From NCBI GenBank assembly GCA_963691715.1, contig OY829281.1, positions 3,162,001 through 3,226,000 of the forward strand: a stretch of 64,000 nt of DNA, given 5' to 3'. Origin of the DNA: HXMU1420-13 sp963691715. GTDB taxonomy: Bacteria; Bacteroidota; Rhodothermia; Balneolales; Balneolaceae. Under the pieces are notes generated by a model. That model saw only the letters and a list, made by a program, of their open reading frames with translations, had not been told where the DNA came from and made no database searches. Shown here piece after piece: positions 9,567 to 19,275 of the stretch (positions within the stretch are counted from its first letter, which is position 1; every line of letters begins with the position of its first letter). The position numbers were made by a program, and so were the translations under genes.

Positions 9567-9794
9567 ATGAACACAATCAATTCAATTGTAAATCAACAAA
9601 CTCAACGAGTAGCACAAAATAGTGCACTTAGAAAAGCTGCATCATCTCCCAAATTACCAAATTTAACGAATGATGAATCAACATGGATTAGCCAAAAATT
9701 TTCAGAATCGAAATCCATAAGATCATATTCAATGGATGGAAAGGTAAATGAACATCAAATGATACGTGGCTCGCATTTTGATACCAGAATTTAA
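9567..9794 (+). CDS. Small protein of unknown function between flgC and fliE
   Basis: 75 residues, starting 3 bases after flgC and ending 16 bases before fliE, so it is almost certainly translated within the operon. No signal peptide or membrane segment. A Ser/Asn-rich N-terminus is followed by a more structured C-terminal part ending RGSHFDTRI. I do not recognise the family. Its position, where FlgC and FliE meet in the rod-MS ring junction, suggests a small export substrate, chaperone or assembly factor, but this is inference only. Confidence 0.75.
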   Translation: MNTINSIVNQQTQRVAQNSALRKAASSPKLPNLTNDESTWISQKFSESKSIRSYSMDGKVNEHQMIRGSHFDTRI

Positions 9795-9810
9795 AAGAAA
9801 GGAATGTTAA

Positions 9811-10116
9811 ATGGATCCGGAAATTACAGGTATAGGTCTACCACAAAACTTAGAAATTCAACCTCGTCACTATGACATAGGTGTTGATGAGATCGATAAC
9901 TCATTTGGGGATATGTTAACCAATGCTATCCAAAATGTGGATGAATCAATGAAGGCATCAGAGCAAAGTGTGCAAAATTACATATCAGGAAAAACTGATA
10001 ATATTCATGAAGTTATGATCTCTATGCAGCAATCACAACTTAGCTTCCAAATGATGGTCGAGGTTCGAAATAAATTAGTTGATACGTATCAAGAATTAAG
10101 TAGAATGCAGATATAA
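9811..10116 (+). CDS. fliE: Flagellar hook-basal body complex protein FliE
   Basis: 101 residues, a typical FliE size. The C-terminal half carries the family pattern (VMISMQQSQLSFQMMVEVRN then KLVDTYQEL). FliE joins the MS ring to the rod and is the first type III export substrate. It lies directly before fliF, as in many flagellar loci, with an AAGGAATG ribosome binding site. Confidence 0.95.
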   Translation: MDPEITGIGLPQNLEIQPRHYDIGVDEIDNSFGDMLTNAIQNVDESMKASEQSVQNYISGKTDNIHEVMISMQQSQLSFQMMVEVRNKLVDTYQELSRMQI

Positions 10117-10125
10117 TCTTTTATT

Positions 10126-11793
10126 ATGAGTAAGTATTTTCAATTATTTCAAGACTTTTTTGGCCCATTAAGTCCTGCTCAACGTATCATGTTTATTGGA
10201 CTTTTCTTTGTAATCGTTGGTATGATTGGTGGCCTTTTTTATTGGTCGCAGCTAGATGACAAAATGCTTCTTTTTGGTAGTCTTGATTCCGAGTCGGCAC
10301 AAGAAATAGTAAGTGAACTAGAAAAACGTGGTATCAATTACGATCTGCAAGATGGTGGGAGCTCAATTTATGTTCCTAGCGATCGGGTTCATGAATTACG
10401 ATTAGCTTTAGCACCAATGGGAAGTGGCTTTACGGATATTCAGGGATATGAACTTTTTGATACAAATGCATTGGGTATGACAGATTTTATGCAAGAAGTT
10501 AACAAAAAACGTGCTCTTGAAGGTGAATTGTCACGATCCATCAACAGCCTAGATCAAGTTGAATTTTCTCGAATACACATTGTATTACCAGAACGATCTC
10601 CTTTCGATGAGACTGCAACTCAAGCCACAGCTTCAGTTATTTTGAATCTTAAACCAAATCGTTCTCTATCAGCAGAACAAATTGAAGGTATTACTGCATT
10701 AATAGCTGGCAGTGTGGAAGAATTAGAGCCAAATAACATCACCATATTAGATCAAGCTGGTAATCGATTAACAGATGAAATTGATTATGAATCTGAGTTT
10801 ACAATGGGTACTACCCAAATGCAATTAAGGCAGAAGACAGAGTCATATTTAACTGAACGAGGTCAAAGTATGTTAGATCGTGTTCTAGGTACGGGTAATA
10901 GTATTTTGAGGGTCTCCGTAGAGCATGATTTTGATAGAGTTACTAGAGAGTTTGATATGATAGATCCTGATAGTCGTACAGTAATTTCTGAGGAAAAAAG
11001 AGAACAAGTAAATAATGATGAACTCCGAGAACCAGTACCTATTGATAATTTAACTCCTTTAGATCAAAGAGATGTGTCGGTTACTGTTTCTGCGAATAAT
11101 AATAGCAATGTTATCGAAACCAGAAATTATGAAGTTAATAGAACTCGAGAAGTTTTTGAAAAAGGTGAAGGTGAAATTCAACGAATTACCGCTTCAGTAT
11201 TACTAAACTATAAGCAAGTAACAGCAACAAATGATGATGGGGATGAGATTATATCGTTTGAGCCATATTCGGCTGAAGAAGTAGAACAATTTAGAGAAGC
11301 TGTTGAATTAGCGATTGGTATTAAAACGGAAAGAGGTGATTTGTTAACGATAAATCAGTCTGAGTTTTTTACTACACAGTATATAAGTGGTAATTCATTT
11401 ATGGCAACACAACAAGTTTATACTAATGATATTGTAAGATGGGTGGTTATCGGAATAACATTTGGTGTGATATTATTCCTTATCAATGGTATTAGAAAAA
11501 AGATGAGCATTGAAACTGAAATGGCTATCAATTCTAATTTTCAAGGAAATACGGAGTTACCTCCTGGAGCAAGTTATCAATCATTGCCACCAAATAGCAT
11601 TGATTCATTGGCACTTGAACCTGCATTTGATGAAAACGGCAATCCTATAGAGCCCTCTCTATCTCAAGATAATACTAATATGCCACCACCAGAGACTAAG
11701 TATAATAAGGATGAAATAAAAGAATTTGTAGAGCTTAAACCTGCGATTGCAGCTCAAGTTCTACGTGCAATGATGACACCAGAGGAAGAGTAA
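10126..11793 (+). CDS. fliF: Flagellar MS-ring protein FliF
   Basis: 555 residues. TM1 is at about residues 20-42 and TM2 at about 438-458, with the large periplasmic ring-building domains between (secretin-like RBM1/2 region with SRSINSLDQVEFSRIHIVLP). The cytoplasmic C-terminus (about residues 460-555) ends with the acidic FliG-binding segment (KEFVELKPAIAAQVLRAMM). It forms the MS ring that anchors rod, switch and export gate. It overlaps nothing; fliG follows after 9 bases. Confidence 0.97.
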   Translation: MSKYFQLFQDFFGPLSPAQRIMFIGLFFVIVGMIGGLFYWSQLDDKMLLFGSLDSESAQEIVSELEKRGINYDLQDGGSSIYVPSDRVHELRLALAPMGSGFTDIQGYELFDTNALGMTDFMQEVNKKRALEGELSRSINSLDQVEFSRIHIVLPERSPFDETATQATASVILNLKPNRSLSAEQIEGITALIAGSVEELEPNNITILDQAGNRLTDEIDYESEFTMGTTQMQLRQKTESYLTERGQSMLDRVLGTGNSILRVSVEHDFDRVTREFDMIDPDSRTVISEEKREQVNNDELREPVPIDNLTPLDQRDVSVTVSANNNSNVIETRNYEVNRTREVFEKGEGEIQRITASVLLNYKQVTATNDDGDEIISFEPYSAEEVEQFREAVELAIGIKTERGDLLTINQSEFFTTQYISGNSFMATQQVYTNDIVRWVVIGITFGVILFLINGIRKKMSIETEMAINSNFQGNTELPPGASYQSLPPNSIDSLALEPAFDENGNPIEPSLSQDNTNMPPPETKYNKDEIKEFVELKPAIAAQVLRAMMTPEEE

Positions 11794-11802
11794 AAAATAG
11801 CT

Positions 11803-12843
11803 ATGAGTGAACAAGCAACACTTAACGGAATTGAAAACAAAAAACTAGATATTGAATTAACTGGTTCTCAAAAAGCTGCGATTTTAATCATGAGTGTTGG
11901 TACCAAATCGGCTACTGAAATGATGAAATCTCTAAGCGAAAAAGAGATTGAACAGATTACTTTAGAAATCGCCAGAATGAAAAACATACGACCAGAAATG
12001 GTTGACCTTGTATTACAAGAATACTTCACGTTAATGGAGGTTAAACAATATGTTATTAATGGTGGTATGGATTATGCACAGCAATTATTGGCTGAGCTAG
12101 GTGGCGATTCTGAAAAAATGATGAAAAAATTACGTGCACAGTCAGGAAGCACAGTTTTTAAAGATTTTCAAGAAACAAATACAAATCAAATAGCTGATTT
12201 CATACGAAATGAACACCCCCAAGTAGCTGCCTTAATATTCTCTCAATTAAGAGTTGAAAAAACAGCTGAAATACTGGCATTGTTAGACGCAGAATTGCAA
12301 GGTGAAATTACATACAGATTAGCAATGATGGATAAAATCTCTGGTGAGGTAATTGATGAAATTGAAGAAGTTATAAAAGAACACATGGGAGGTATGGATA
12401 ACCTTGGAGACCGTGTTAAAGCTGGAACAAATATTGTAGCTCAAATTTTGAATGGAGCAGATGTTAAGGTAGAGAAAAATGTATTGGAAGCCATTGAAAA
12501 TCGTAATCCTGATGTAGCTCAAGAGATCAAAGAACAAATGTTCTTATTCGAGGATATAGAGTTTTTCGACGACAAAACTATACAAATTGTTATCAACGAA
12601 TTGGAAAAGCAAGATATGGTTATGGGACTGAAAGGTGTAGCCGAAGAACTTTCTTCAAAATTCTTTGCAAATATGTCCTCCAGAGCTGCTGATATGTTAC
12701 GAGAAGATATGGAAGCATTAGGACCAGTACCAGTTAAAGAAGTGAAGGATGCTCAGAATCGTATAATAAAGAAAATAAAAGATTTAGAAGATGCAGGTCA
12801 AATTAGTACTAGAATGGCCGGGGAAGAAGAAGTAGTGGAATAA
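11803..12843 (+). CDS. fliG: Flagellar motor switch protein FliG
   Basis: 346 residues. It shows the N-terminal FliF-binding domain (SQKAAILIMSVG), the middle-domain EHPQ motif (RNEHPQVAALIFSQL) and the C-terminal torque domain with charged residues (FLFEDIEFFDDKTIQIVINE). It transmits stator force to the rotor and reverses rotation with FliM/FliN. The C-terminal acidic extension ends EEEVVE. It sits between fliF and fliH. Confidence 0.97.
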   Translation: MSEQATLNGIENKKLDIELTGSQKAAILIMSVGTKSATEMMKSLSEKEIEQITLEIARMKNIRPEMVDLVLQEYFTLMEVKQYVINGGMDYAQQLLAELGGDSEKMMKKLRAQSGSTVFKDFQETNTNQIADFIRNEHPQVAALIFSQLRVEKTAEILALLDAELQGEITYRLAMMDKISGEVIDEIEEVIKEHMGGMDNLGDRVKAGTNIVAQILNGADVKVEKNVLEAIENRNPDVAQEIKEQMFLFEDIEFFDDKTIQIVINELEKQDMVMGLKGVAEELSSKFFANMSSRAADMLREDMEALGPVPVKEVKDAQNRIIKKIKDLEDAGQISTRMAGEEEVVE

Positions 12844-12846
12844 ATT

Positions 12847-13554
12847 ATGAAAAACCCCCGTGTATTAGATAATGACCAAATTAATTGGTATAAAAAAAAC
12901 AATACCAAATTAAACTATAAAATGCTTTTCAACGAAACGGAAGCACCACCAGAGATATTAGAATTAGAAGAAGCTGAGGCCATAGAATTAAGCCCTGAAG
13001 AAATAGCTGAACAAGCTAGAATAGATCGAGATCGTAAATGGAAGCTTAAAGTTAATAAAACCAGAGAAATTGCATACGCACAGGGATATGAAGAAGGGAA
13101 AGCTGCGGGTTATATGCATGCACAATATGATCTGGAGGGAAAGCTAGACTTTATCAATAATACATTAGAAAATGGATTCGAGGAATGGAAAAAGAGACAA
13201 GAATTAATAGATCCAGGTATTTTAGATCTTGCATTTGAAATTGCAGAAACAATTTTAGGATTCCCAGTTGAACATCCAGAGTTAAGAAATAATCTAGAAT
13301 CAACACTTGGCCCTTTACTGGAAAGGATTGATGATCAATCTAAACCGGTGTTATTAGTTGCGGAATCAGATCTAGAATATATTGAGTTACTCAAAGAAAA
13401 ATACGCACCAGATACTTTTATAAAAGTAAGGGTTGATCAAACTTGTAGATCCGGAGAGTACCGTTTTGAATCAACCCATGAAGTAGTGATTCAAAATGTA
13501 ATGAATACTCTAAAAGAGTTCCGCAAAACTTTGCCTATTCCAACATGGGAGTAA
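12847..13554 (+). CDS. fliH: Flagellar assembly protein FliH, regulator of the export ATPase
   Basis: 235 residues with an acidic N-terminal third, a central GYEEGKAAGY glycine-rich helix motif (typical FliH GxxxG-type repeat) and a V-ATPase E-like C-terminal domain (LDLAFEIAETILG). FliH dimers bind FliI and dock it at the export gate. The gene is placed between fliG and fliI. Sequence divergence is normal for this family; assignment rests on motif plus context. Confidence 0.9.
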   Translation: MKNPRVLDNDQINWYKKNNTKLNYKMLFNETEAPPEILELEEAEAIELSPEEIAEQARIDRDRKWKLKVNKTREIAYAQGYEEGKAAGYMHAQYDLEGKLDFINNTLENGFEEWKKRQELIDPGILDLAFEIAETILGFPVEHPELRNNLESTLGPLLERIDDQSKPVLLVAESDLEYIELLKEKYAPDTFIKVRVDQTCRSGEYRFESTHEVVIQNVMNTLKEFRKTLPIPTWE

Positions 13555-13560
13555 TTATTT

Positions 13561-14877
13561 ATGGTACTTGAGACTCACTTCAATACTGTAAGATCAAATT
13601 TTTATGAAGCCAGAAATCCAGCAAAACGTTATGGTAAAGTTGCAGGAATTGTTGGGAATATTGTTGAGTGTACTGGTTTAGAGGCAAGTGTTGGTGAGAT
13701 GTATGGTATTCAAACAATTTTAGGAAAATCTGTAGCTGCTGAAGTTGTAGGTTTAAAAGATGGTAAGACGTTATTAATGCCTTTTGATCGTGTTGTTGGA
13801 ATGAAAAGCGGGTGTTTGGTTGAAAGTCTTGGCGAATCTTTAAATGTAGGAGTAAGTGATGATCTTCTTGGCCGTGTTGTTGATCCAAATGGAGATCCCA
13901 TTGATAATTTGGGTACAATTTATACAGCTGGTTATCAACCTATACAAAACACTCCTCCTTCTCCTATGGATCGAGCACCGATTAACGAAATCATGTTTTC
14001 TGGAATACGTGCTTTAGATACTTTAAACACCATCGGTATTGGTCAAAGAGTTGGTCTCTTTGCAGGTTCCGGAGTTGGAAAAAGTACGTTGATGGGTATG
14101 ATTGCGAAATGCTCATCTGCTGATGTGAATGTAATAGCTTTGATTGGGGAACGAGGTAGAGAGGTTCATGAATTTATCTATGAAACCCTAGGTGAAGAAG
14201 GTTTAAAACGCTCAGTAGTTGTTGCAGCTACTTCAGATGCTGCTGCAATGAGCCGTGTTAAAGGTGCTTTTACCGCTACAGCAATAGCAGAATATTTCCG
14301 TGATCAAGGAAAAAATGTCCTACTAATGATGGATTCGGTTACTCGTGTAGCTATGGCGCAAAGAGAAATAGGATTAGCATCTGGCGAACCTCCTACAACC
14401 AAAGGTTATACTCCGAGTGTATTTACTATTTTACCCAAATTATTAGAGCGTCCAGGGAAAACTAAAAAAGGAAGCATCACTGGACTATATACGGTATTGG
14501 TTGATAACGATGATATGAATGAGCCTATAGCAGATGCTGTAAGATCAATTTTAGACGGACATATAGTTCTTTCTCGTAGATTGGCTCATAAAAATCATTA
14601 CCCAGCAATAGATATTTTGGAAAGTATTTCCCGTGTGATGCCAAAAATTGTCTCTAAAGAGCAACGTGCCATAGCTATGAAAGCAAGAGAATTATTAGCT
14701 ACTTATAGAGAGGCGGAAGATATTATTAATATTGGCGCTTACGTTAAGGGTTCAAATCCAAAAATTGATCTCTCTATAAAAAAACATCCTCACTTGGAAT
14801 CATTTTTGATACAGGATATGGACCAGAGTGATTTTGACAATAATCTCTGGGAAAGATTAAAAACTATTATTGATTAA
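13561..14877 (+). CDS. fliI: Flagellum-specific export ATPase FliI
   Basis: 438 residues. The Walker A motif (GLFAGSGVGKSTLMG) is near residue 165-180, followed by GERGREVHEF, and Walker B (VLLMMDSVTRVAMAQREIGL). It is homologous to the F1 beta subunit and energises and sorts type III export. Family length is usual. fliH precedes and fliJ follows, the classical order. Confidence 0.97.
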   Translation: MVLETHFNTVRSNFYEARNPAKRYGKVAGIVGNIVECTGLEASVGEMYGIQTILGKSVAAEVVGLKDGKTLLMPFDRVVGMKSGCLVESLGESLNVGVSDDLLGRVVDPNGDPIDNLGTIYTAGYQPIQNTPPSPMDRAPINEIMFSGIRALDTLNTIGIGQRVGLFAGSGVGKSTLMGMIAKCSSADVNVIALIGERGREVHEFIYETLGEEGLKRSVVVAATSDAAAMSRVKGAFTATAIAEYFRDQGKNVLLMMDSVTRVAMAQREIGLASGEPPTTKGYTPSVFTILPKLLERPGKTKKGSITGLYTVLVDNDDMNEPIADAVRSILDGHIVLSRRLAHKNHYPAIDILESISRVMPKIVSKEQRAIAMKARELLATYREAEDIINIGAYVKGSNPKIDLSIKKHPHLESFLIQDMDQSDFDNNLWERLKTIID

Positions 14878-14891
14878 AGAACAAAAAGGAT

Positions 14892-15320
14892 ATGAAATTC
14901 AAGTTCTCATTAGAACCAGTTCTAAAAGTAAGACAACATCAGGAAAAAGTTCAGCAACAAAAGCTTGCCGAAGAACTAACAAATAAAAATAAAATTTCAG
15001 ATTTAAGAAATTCTGTTCAAGGTAAACTTGAAAGTTATTTAGAAACAAAAGATCAAGATAAAGCAGCAAATATACATGCAATCAAAACTCACAATGCGCA
15101 TTTGATCCAAGTAAATGATCACATCAATAAACTACAACAACAAGAGGAACAAGCGGACAAAAAAGTAAAAGAAGAAAGATCCAAACTTGCTGAAGCTTTC
15201 AAAAAATTAAGTATTCTAGAAAAAGTGAAAGAGAATGAGCATGGGACTTTTGTAAAAGATGCGGCAAAGACAGACCAAAAAACAATGGACGAAATTTCAT
15301 CCCAATCATTTAGCAGATAA
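14892..15320 (+). CDS. fliJ: Flagellar export protein FliJ
   Basis: 142 residues, almost entirely predicted coiled coil and rich in Lys/Glu/Gln, starting MKFKFSLEPVLKVRQHQEK, the typical FliJ opening. It forms the stalk of the FliHIJ ATPase complex and contacts FlhA. Its position directly after fliI supports the call. Confidence 0.92.
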   Translation: MKFKFSLEPVLKVRQHQEKVQQQKLAEELTNKNKISDLRNSVQGKLESYLETKDQDKAANIHAIKTHNAHLIQVNDHINKLQQQEEQADKKVKEERSKLAEAFKKLSILEKVKENEHGTFVKDAAKTDQKTMDEISSQSFSR

Positions 15321-15325
15321 CACCC

Positions 15326-15910
15326 ATGAATAAAGGCGCGATTGTAAAAATTGCTGGCTTTCTAGTCATACCCATTGTACTCATGCTTGTAATAGTATAC
15401 CTACTATATCCCATGATTAATGAAGAGAAATATGACTTAATCACACGCACCAATGGTATGATGTATGACTCATTAACTATTGATTCTCTAGCCAAAGTGG
15501 ATAGCTTAATGTCTGTGGATTCAATAATGGTTGCAGATTCAATACAATTCAAACAAAAAGATGCCACCAAGCAACCTCAGGATATGAGTGTTGCAACAAA
15601 AATTGACTCACTTGAAAGAATGATTTACGTACTTTCAAGTCGATTAGAAGGTTTAGAAGCGAAAGATAAACAAGCAAAACCAACTCAGGCTACATCAAAC
15701 ACAGTCGATGATTATGATGAGGCATTCAAAGATAGAGTAAAAAGTCTTTTAAATCTTGATGAAGATGAAATGGCTCCAATTCTTGATAAAATGACGAGCC
15801 AACAACTTGTTCGATTGTATAAAGAAGCAGGCAATACGCAAAGAGAAAAAATACTCCGAGCCCTAAAGTCGGATCAAGCAGCACGTTTAATTACAGAAGT
15901 AATGTTATGA
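15326..15910 (+). CDS. MotE-like flagellar protein with MgtE-N-like C-terminal domain
   Basis: 194 residues. One N-terminal membrane anchor (residues about 10-32) is followed by a Asp/Ser/Met-rich linker with repeated DSL/DSI motifs, a short coiled coil and a C-terminal helical domain (LNLDEDEMAPILDKMTSQQL) of the MgtE-N/MotE type. MotE-type proteins encoded after fliJ are periplasmic chaperones or partners of stator MotB. Its stop overlaps the fliK start (ATGA), so the two are translationally coupled. Confidence 0.78.
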   Translation: MNKGAIVKIAGFLVIPIVLMLVIVYLLYPMINEEKYDLITRTNGMMYDSLTIDSLAKVDSLMSVDSIMVADSIQFKQKDATKQPQDMSVATKIDSLERMIYVLSSRLEGLEAKDKQAKPTQATSNTVDDYDEAFKDRVKSLLNLDEDEMAPILDKMTSQQLVRLYKEAGNTQREKILRALKSDQAARLITEVML

Positions 15911-18483
15911 TTCAAGATTTAGTGCCGAATATCAATCTTAATAATCTATCTGAACCTAATGAAAATGTTCAAAGCGACCCAAATAATGAACATTTAAAAG
16001 ATGAGTTTAGATCATTATTGAATGCTATAAGCAAGGAAAATGATCACGGAAATACATCATCAATTGACCAAGTTAAAAAAATAAAAAACTCATCTATTTC
16101 TCATTTTCAACCTCGTGAAGATTCTTTAAAAAATGAACATGTAATTTCAAATTATGAAATTGAAGATGAAGCTAATCATATTTCTTTATCTAACGTTGAG
16201 CTATTAATTGCAAACAATGATATTGAAGAAGGCAATATTCTATCATCAAATATCGAATTAAATTTAGAGAATAATGATGTCGCCATTATCAAATCTAAAA
16301 AACAGGCTGAGGATGAAATTGTTAAATCAGAAAAAGATATAAGCAAAAATTTCAGTGCTAATGAAATTTCATTATCCAACGTTGAGCGGTTAATTGCGAA
16401 CAATGATATTGAAGAAGGCAGTATTCTACCATCAAATATCGAATTAAATTTAGAGAATAATGATGTCGCCAATGTCAACTCTGAAGAAGAAGCTAAGGAT
16501 GAAATTGTTAAATCAGAAAAAGACATAAGCAAAAATTTCAAGGCTAATAGTCTTTCTTTACCTAATGCCGAAGCGCTAATTGTAAATAACAATTCTGAAG
16601 ATGTTGGAAGTGAAGATGGATTTGAGATAGTTGGTAAAGCTAACAAAGATGGCACTTATTCTATTAATAAAATCAGTGAGAACACGTCACTGAAAATGGC
16701 TAAGACTACGGTAAATATTGAGCTGCAAAGAAAAGATGAGTCCTCAGATACATCAAAAAATTTCAAAACAATTGTATCACAAAAAGAAGAAGCGACACAA
16801 AATAATTCTGAAAATACCAATGCTTTTAAAACTTTATCAAGTAACAAAAGAACTGAAATAGTTAATCAAAGCCAAAAACTTGAAAGTTTAACTCAAGACA
16901 AGAGTGCTAGCACAGAGTATGAAACTCAAACTGCAATAATTGCTAAAAGAGGTAATCAAAACCCCAAAATATCGAATCCAGGTGTATTAAGCGAAACTGA
17001 AGAACAGTTAAAATTCACTGCTGGAAACACAAAAAAAATTATATCAACTGAAGTAGTTTCTGTTCAAAAACAAGGGCAATCATCAATAATTGCGGATAAC
17101 AATGATAGTTCATTGAATAAAAAATTAATAGAAAATGAAAATTTATCTACCAACTTTAAAAAAGATAAATCTCCTGACTTAGTAAAAAGAGAAAAGGTTG
17201 TAAATACATCTGTAAGCAAAGAAAATACAAATACATACTCTAAAAATACGGATACTTCCGTTGCAACAAATATTAATCAATCTGGAACAGATGAAAGATC
17301 TGTTAAGATTGAAACTGACTCGAAGAATCCTTCCAAAGGCAGTCTAATATTAAATCTCTCTGAAAGTGTTGAAAACATAGAGATTGTTAATAAATCAATT
17401 TTTAAAACTGCATCAGTAGATACTCCATCAACTGAGGATGTGCAAAAAATTATACGCCCTAAAGATAATCAATCAAAACAGCTATTTGTTAATGCATTAG
17501 GTGAACAAAAAATACCATTATCAAATATCTCTGACAACCTCAATGTTGAACTATTTAAAAAGCCATTAGTTATTCAAAAAGGGGATATATCTTTAAAAAG
17601 TACTATACAATTTGATCAACATTCTACATCACAATCGAATATTGTATTTCAGGATGTATCTGAAGTAAAAAGCTCCGAATTAGTTCAATTTATTCAAGCA
17701 AATAAATCTGAAATTATACCTTTGAAAGATGCAAAAAAAACCAAATATGCGCTTTCAATGTCTGAACAAGGAGAAGCTAGACTGAAATTACTTAAGGAAT
17801 CAGAAAGAATAGATGTTCTTTCTTCCAGGGATATGAAAATTGGTGAGTACACTTCTCACACATTGGACAAAAAAATACAAGTTTTTAATTCAACAGTTGG
17901 TCTAAGCAACGAGCAAGAAGCGATGTTAAAAGAACTAATGTTGGAATCATTTCGAGGGGAAAATCAAAATGTTAAAGAAACAAACCTATTAGGTTATCTA
18001 CGTTTAAGCGAACTTCCTATCATTAATGCGAGCGCTAGAAGAGCTTTAACCTCAAATTTTGCAAAAATCTTACAGCAAGATATGAGTGCTTCTTTAAAGC
18101 ATAACAGTGAGAAATGGCAAAAACATAGCTTCAGATTAGAAGATGGCAATAACATCAATATGACTTCAAAAAATATTGATGGGATATTGCATATAAAACT
18201 AGCAGCGAGTAATCCTGAGCTAAACCGATTACTTATGAGTATGGAACAGGAAATTCGAGAACATTTAAAAGAAGAATTGAGTCTTGAATTAGATCTTCAA
18301 TTCGAAAATAGAGAACAAGGAGCTTTCTCTGATGCCCTTGGAAATAACTCTGATGAAGGAAATAAAAATTGGAATAGAAAAGAATCAGAGATAACAGACG
18401 ACAACAGCAATCAAAGAACTGTAAATAGTCTTGAATCGTCGATCCGAAATTTTGGCTACAATCAAATGGAATGGACCGCCTAA
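15907..18483 (+). CDS. fliK: FliK-like flagellar hook-length control protein
   Basis: 858 residues, about twice the usual FliK length. The N-terminal 680 residues are low-complexity (Ser/Asn/Glu/Lys-rich) and contain a 62-residue tandem repeat. The C-terminal part has the Flg_hook-like domain (KHSFRLEDGNNINMTSKNID then LHIKLAASNPELNRLLMSM). FliK is a secreted ruler that switches FlhB specificity when the hook is complete. It is coupled to the preceding motE-like gene and followed by flgD, the usual neighbourhood. Confidence 0.85.
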   Translation: MIQDLVPNINLNNLSEPNENVQSDPNNEHLKDEFRSLLNAISKENDHGNTSSIDQVKKIKNSSISHFQPREDSLKNEHVISNYEIEDEANHISLSNVELLIANNDIEEGNILSSNIELNLENNDVAIIKSKKQAEDEIVKSEKDISKNFSANEISLSNVERLIANNDIEEGSILPSNIELNLENNDVANVNSEEEAKDEIVKSEKDISKNFKANSLSLPNAEALIVNNNSEDVGSEDGFEIVGKANKDGTYSINKISENTSLKMAKTTVNIELQRKDESSDTSKNFKTIVSQKEEATQNNSENTNAFKTLSSNKRTEIVNQSQKLESLTQDKSASTEYETQTAIIAKRGNQNPKISNPGVLSETEEQLKFTAGNTKKIISTEVVSVQKQGQSSIIADNNDSSLNKKLIENENLSTNFKKDKSPDLVKREKVVNTSVSKENTNTYSKNTDTSVATNINQSGTDERSVKIETDSKNPSKGSLILNLSESVENIEIVNKSIFKTASVDTPSTEDVQKIIRPKDNQSKQLFVNALGEQKIPLSNISDNLNVELFKKPLVIQKGDISLKSTIQFDQHSTSQSNIVFQDVSEVKSSELVQFIQANKSEIIPLKDAKKTKYALSMSEQGEARLKLLKESERIDVLSSRDMKIGEYTSHTLDKKIQVFNSTVGLSNEQEAMLKELMLESFRGENQNVKETNLLGYLRLSELPIINASARRALTSNFAKILQQDMSASLKHNSEKWQKHSFRLEDGNNINMTSKNIDGILHIKLAASNPELNRLLMSMEQEIREHLKEELSLELDLQFENREQGAFSDALGNNSDEGNKNWNRKESEITDDNSNQRTVNSLESSIRNFGYNQMEWTA
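16180..16551 (+). repeat. 186-bp in-frame tandem repeat inside fliK
   Basis: Two adjacent 186-bp units (starting at 16180 and 16366) encode 62-residue segments that share SLSNVE, NNDIEEG, SNIELNLENNDV and DEIVKSEKDISKNF. A third degenerate unit begins at 16552. The repeat lengthens the disordered ruler part of FliK. Confidence 0.9.
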
Positions 18484-18493
18484 TTAACTAACT

Positions 18494-19174
18494 ATGAATG
18501 TACAAGCAATTAACCCAGGATTAACCCAATATAATTCAGTAGCTCAAGGTAAAAGTGAACTTGGCCAACAAGAATTTTTGCAACTATTAGTTGCACAACT
18601 TCAAAATCAAGATCCAGTAAACCCAATGGATGGAGCGGAGTTTGCCGCCCAGTTAGCTGATTTCAACTCCGTTGAACAACTGATTTCAGTAAATGAAGGT
18701 CTTAGCCAATTAGCAATTAGTCAAGATTTGATGGGAGCGAGTTTAACAAACTCGATGGCCGCATCTCTCACAGGTAAAGAAGTGAGAGCATTAAGTAATG
18801 AAATCGCATTGAGTAGTGAAGGAAACGCATCAGTAAACTATAAGTTGAATGATTCTGCTTCACAAGTAGAAATTGTAATTAGAACCGAAAGCGGTGCTGA
18901 AATTCGTAGAGAAACCTTATCAGGTATACCTTCAGGAGACAATTCCTGGACCTGGGATGGTTTAGATACAAACGGCGAGCGAATGGGTGAAGGTAAGTAT
19001 ACCGTAGAAGTTATCGCCAAAAATGGAGATAACAATGTTGGAGCGCTTACTTTTTTAGAAGGCTTTGCAAGTAAAGTCAGGTACACAACACAAGGAGTTT
19101 ATCTATCAGTAAATGGAATCGACATCCCAATTGGTGATGTAGAAGAAGTAGGTACTGGTATACTTGAAGATTAA
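18494..19174 (+). CDS. flgD: Flagellar hook assembly scaffold FlgD
   Basis: 226 residues. The conserved N-terminal segment (GQQEFLQLLVAQLQNQDPVN then EFAAQLADFNSVEQL) is diagnostic. The C-terminal FlgD Ig-like/Tudor region includes WTWDGLDTNGERMGEGKYTV. It forms the temporary cap under which FlgE polymerises. It follows fliK and precedes flgE. Confidence 0.96.
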   Translation: MNVQAINPGLTQYNSVAQGKSELGQQEFLQLLVAQLQNQDPVNPMDGAEFAAQLADFNSVEQLISVNEGLSQLAISQDLMGASLTNSMAASLTGKEVRALSNEIALSSEGNASVNYKLNDSASQVEIVIRTESGAEIRRETLSGIPSGDNSWTWDGLDTNGERMGEGKYTVEVIAKNGDNNVGALTFLEGFASKVRYTTQGVYLSVNGIDIPIGDVEEVGTGILED

Positions 19175-19237
19175 CTTTTTTTAAAAATAAAACATAACTA
19201 TAACGGGTTGCTCATCTTAACATTTAGGGCACCACAG

Positions 19238-19254
19238 GCAGTATATTATACTGC
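19238..19254. promoter_or_regulatory. 17-bp perfect palindrome ahead of flgE
   Basis: GCAGTATATTATACTGC, eight-base arms around one central base, lies 21 bases before the flgE start and just upstream of its AGGAGA ribosome binding site. It could be an operator or an mRNA hairpin. There is no T run, so it is not a standard terminator. Confidence 0.4.
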
Positions 19255-19275
19255 ATATAATACAGGAGAAATCTC

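Noticed and set aside
13580..13918. Minus-strand frame antisense to fliI
   Set aside because: Low-complexity Gln/Leu/His-rich shadow of a strongly conserved gene.
19228..19243. Sigma-54 promoter before flgE (GGGCACCACAGGCA)
   Set aside because: Spacing between GG and GC is 10 instead of 12 bases.
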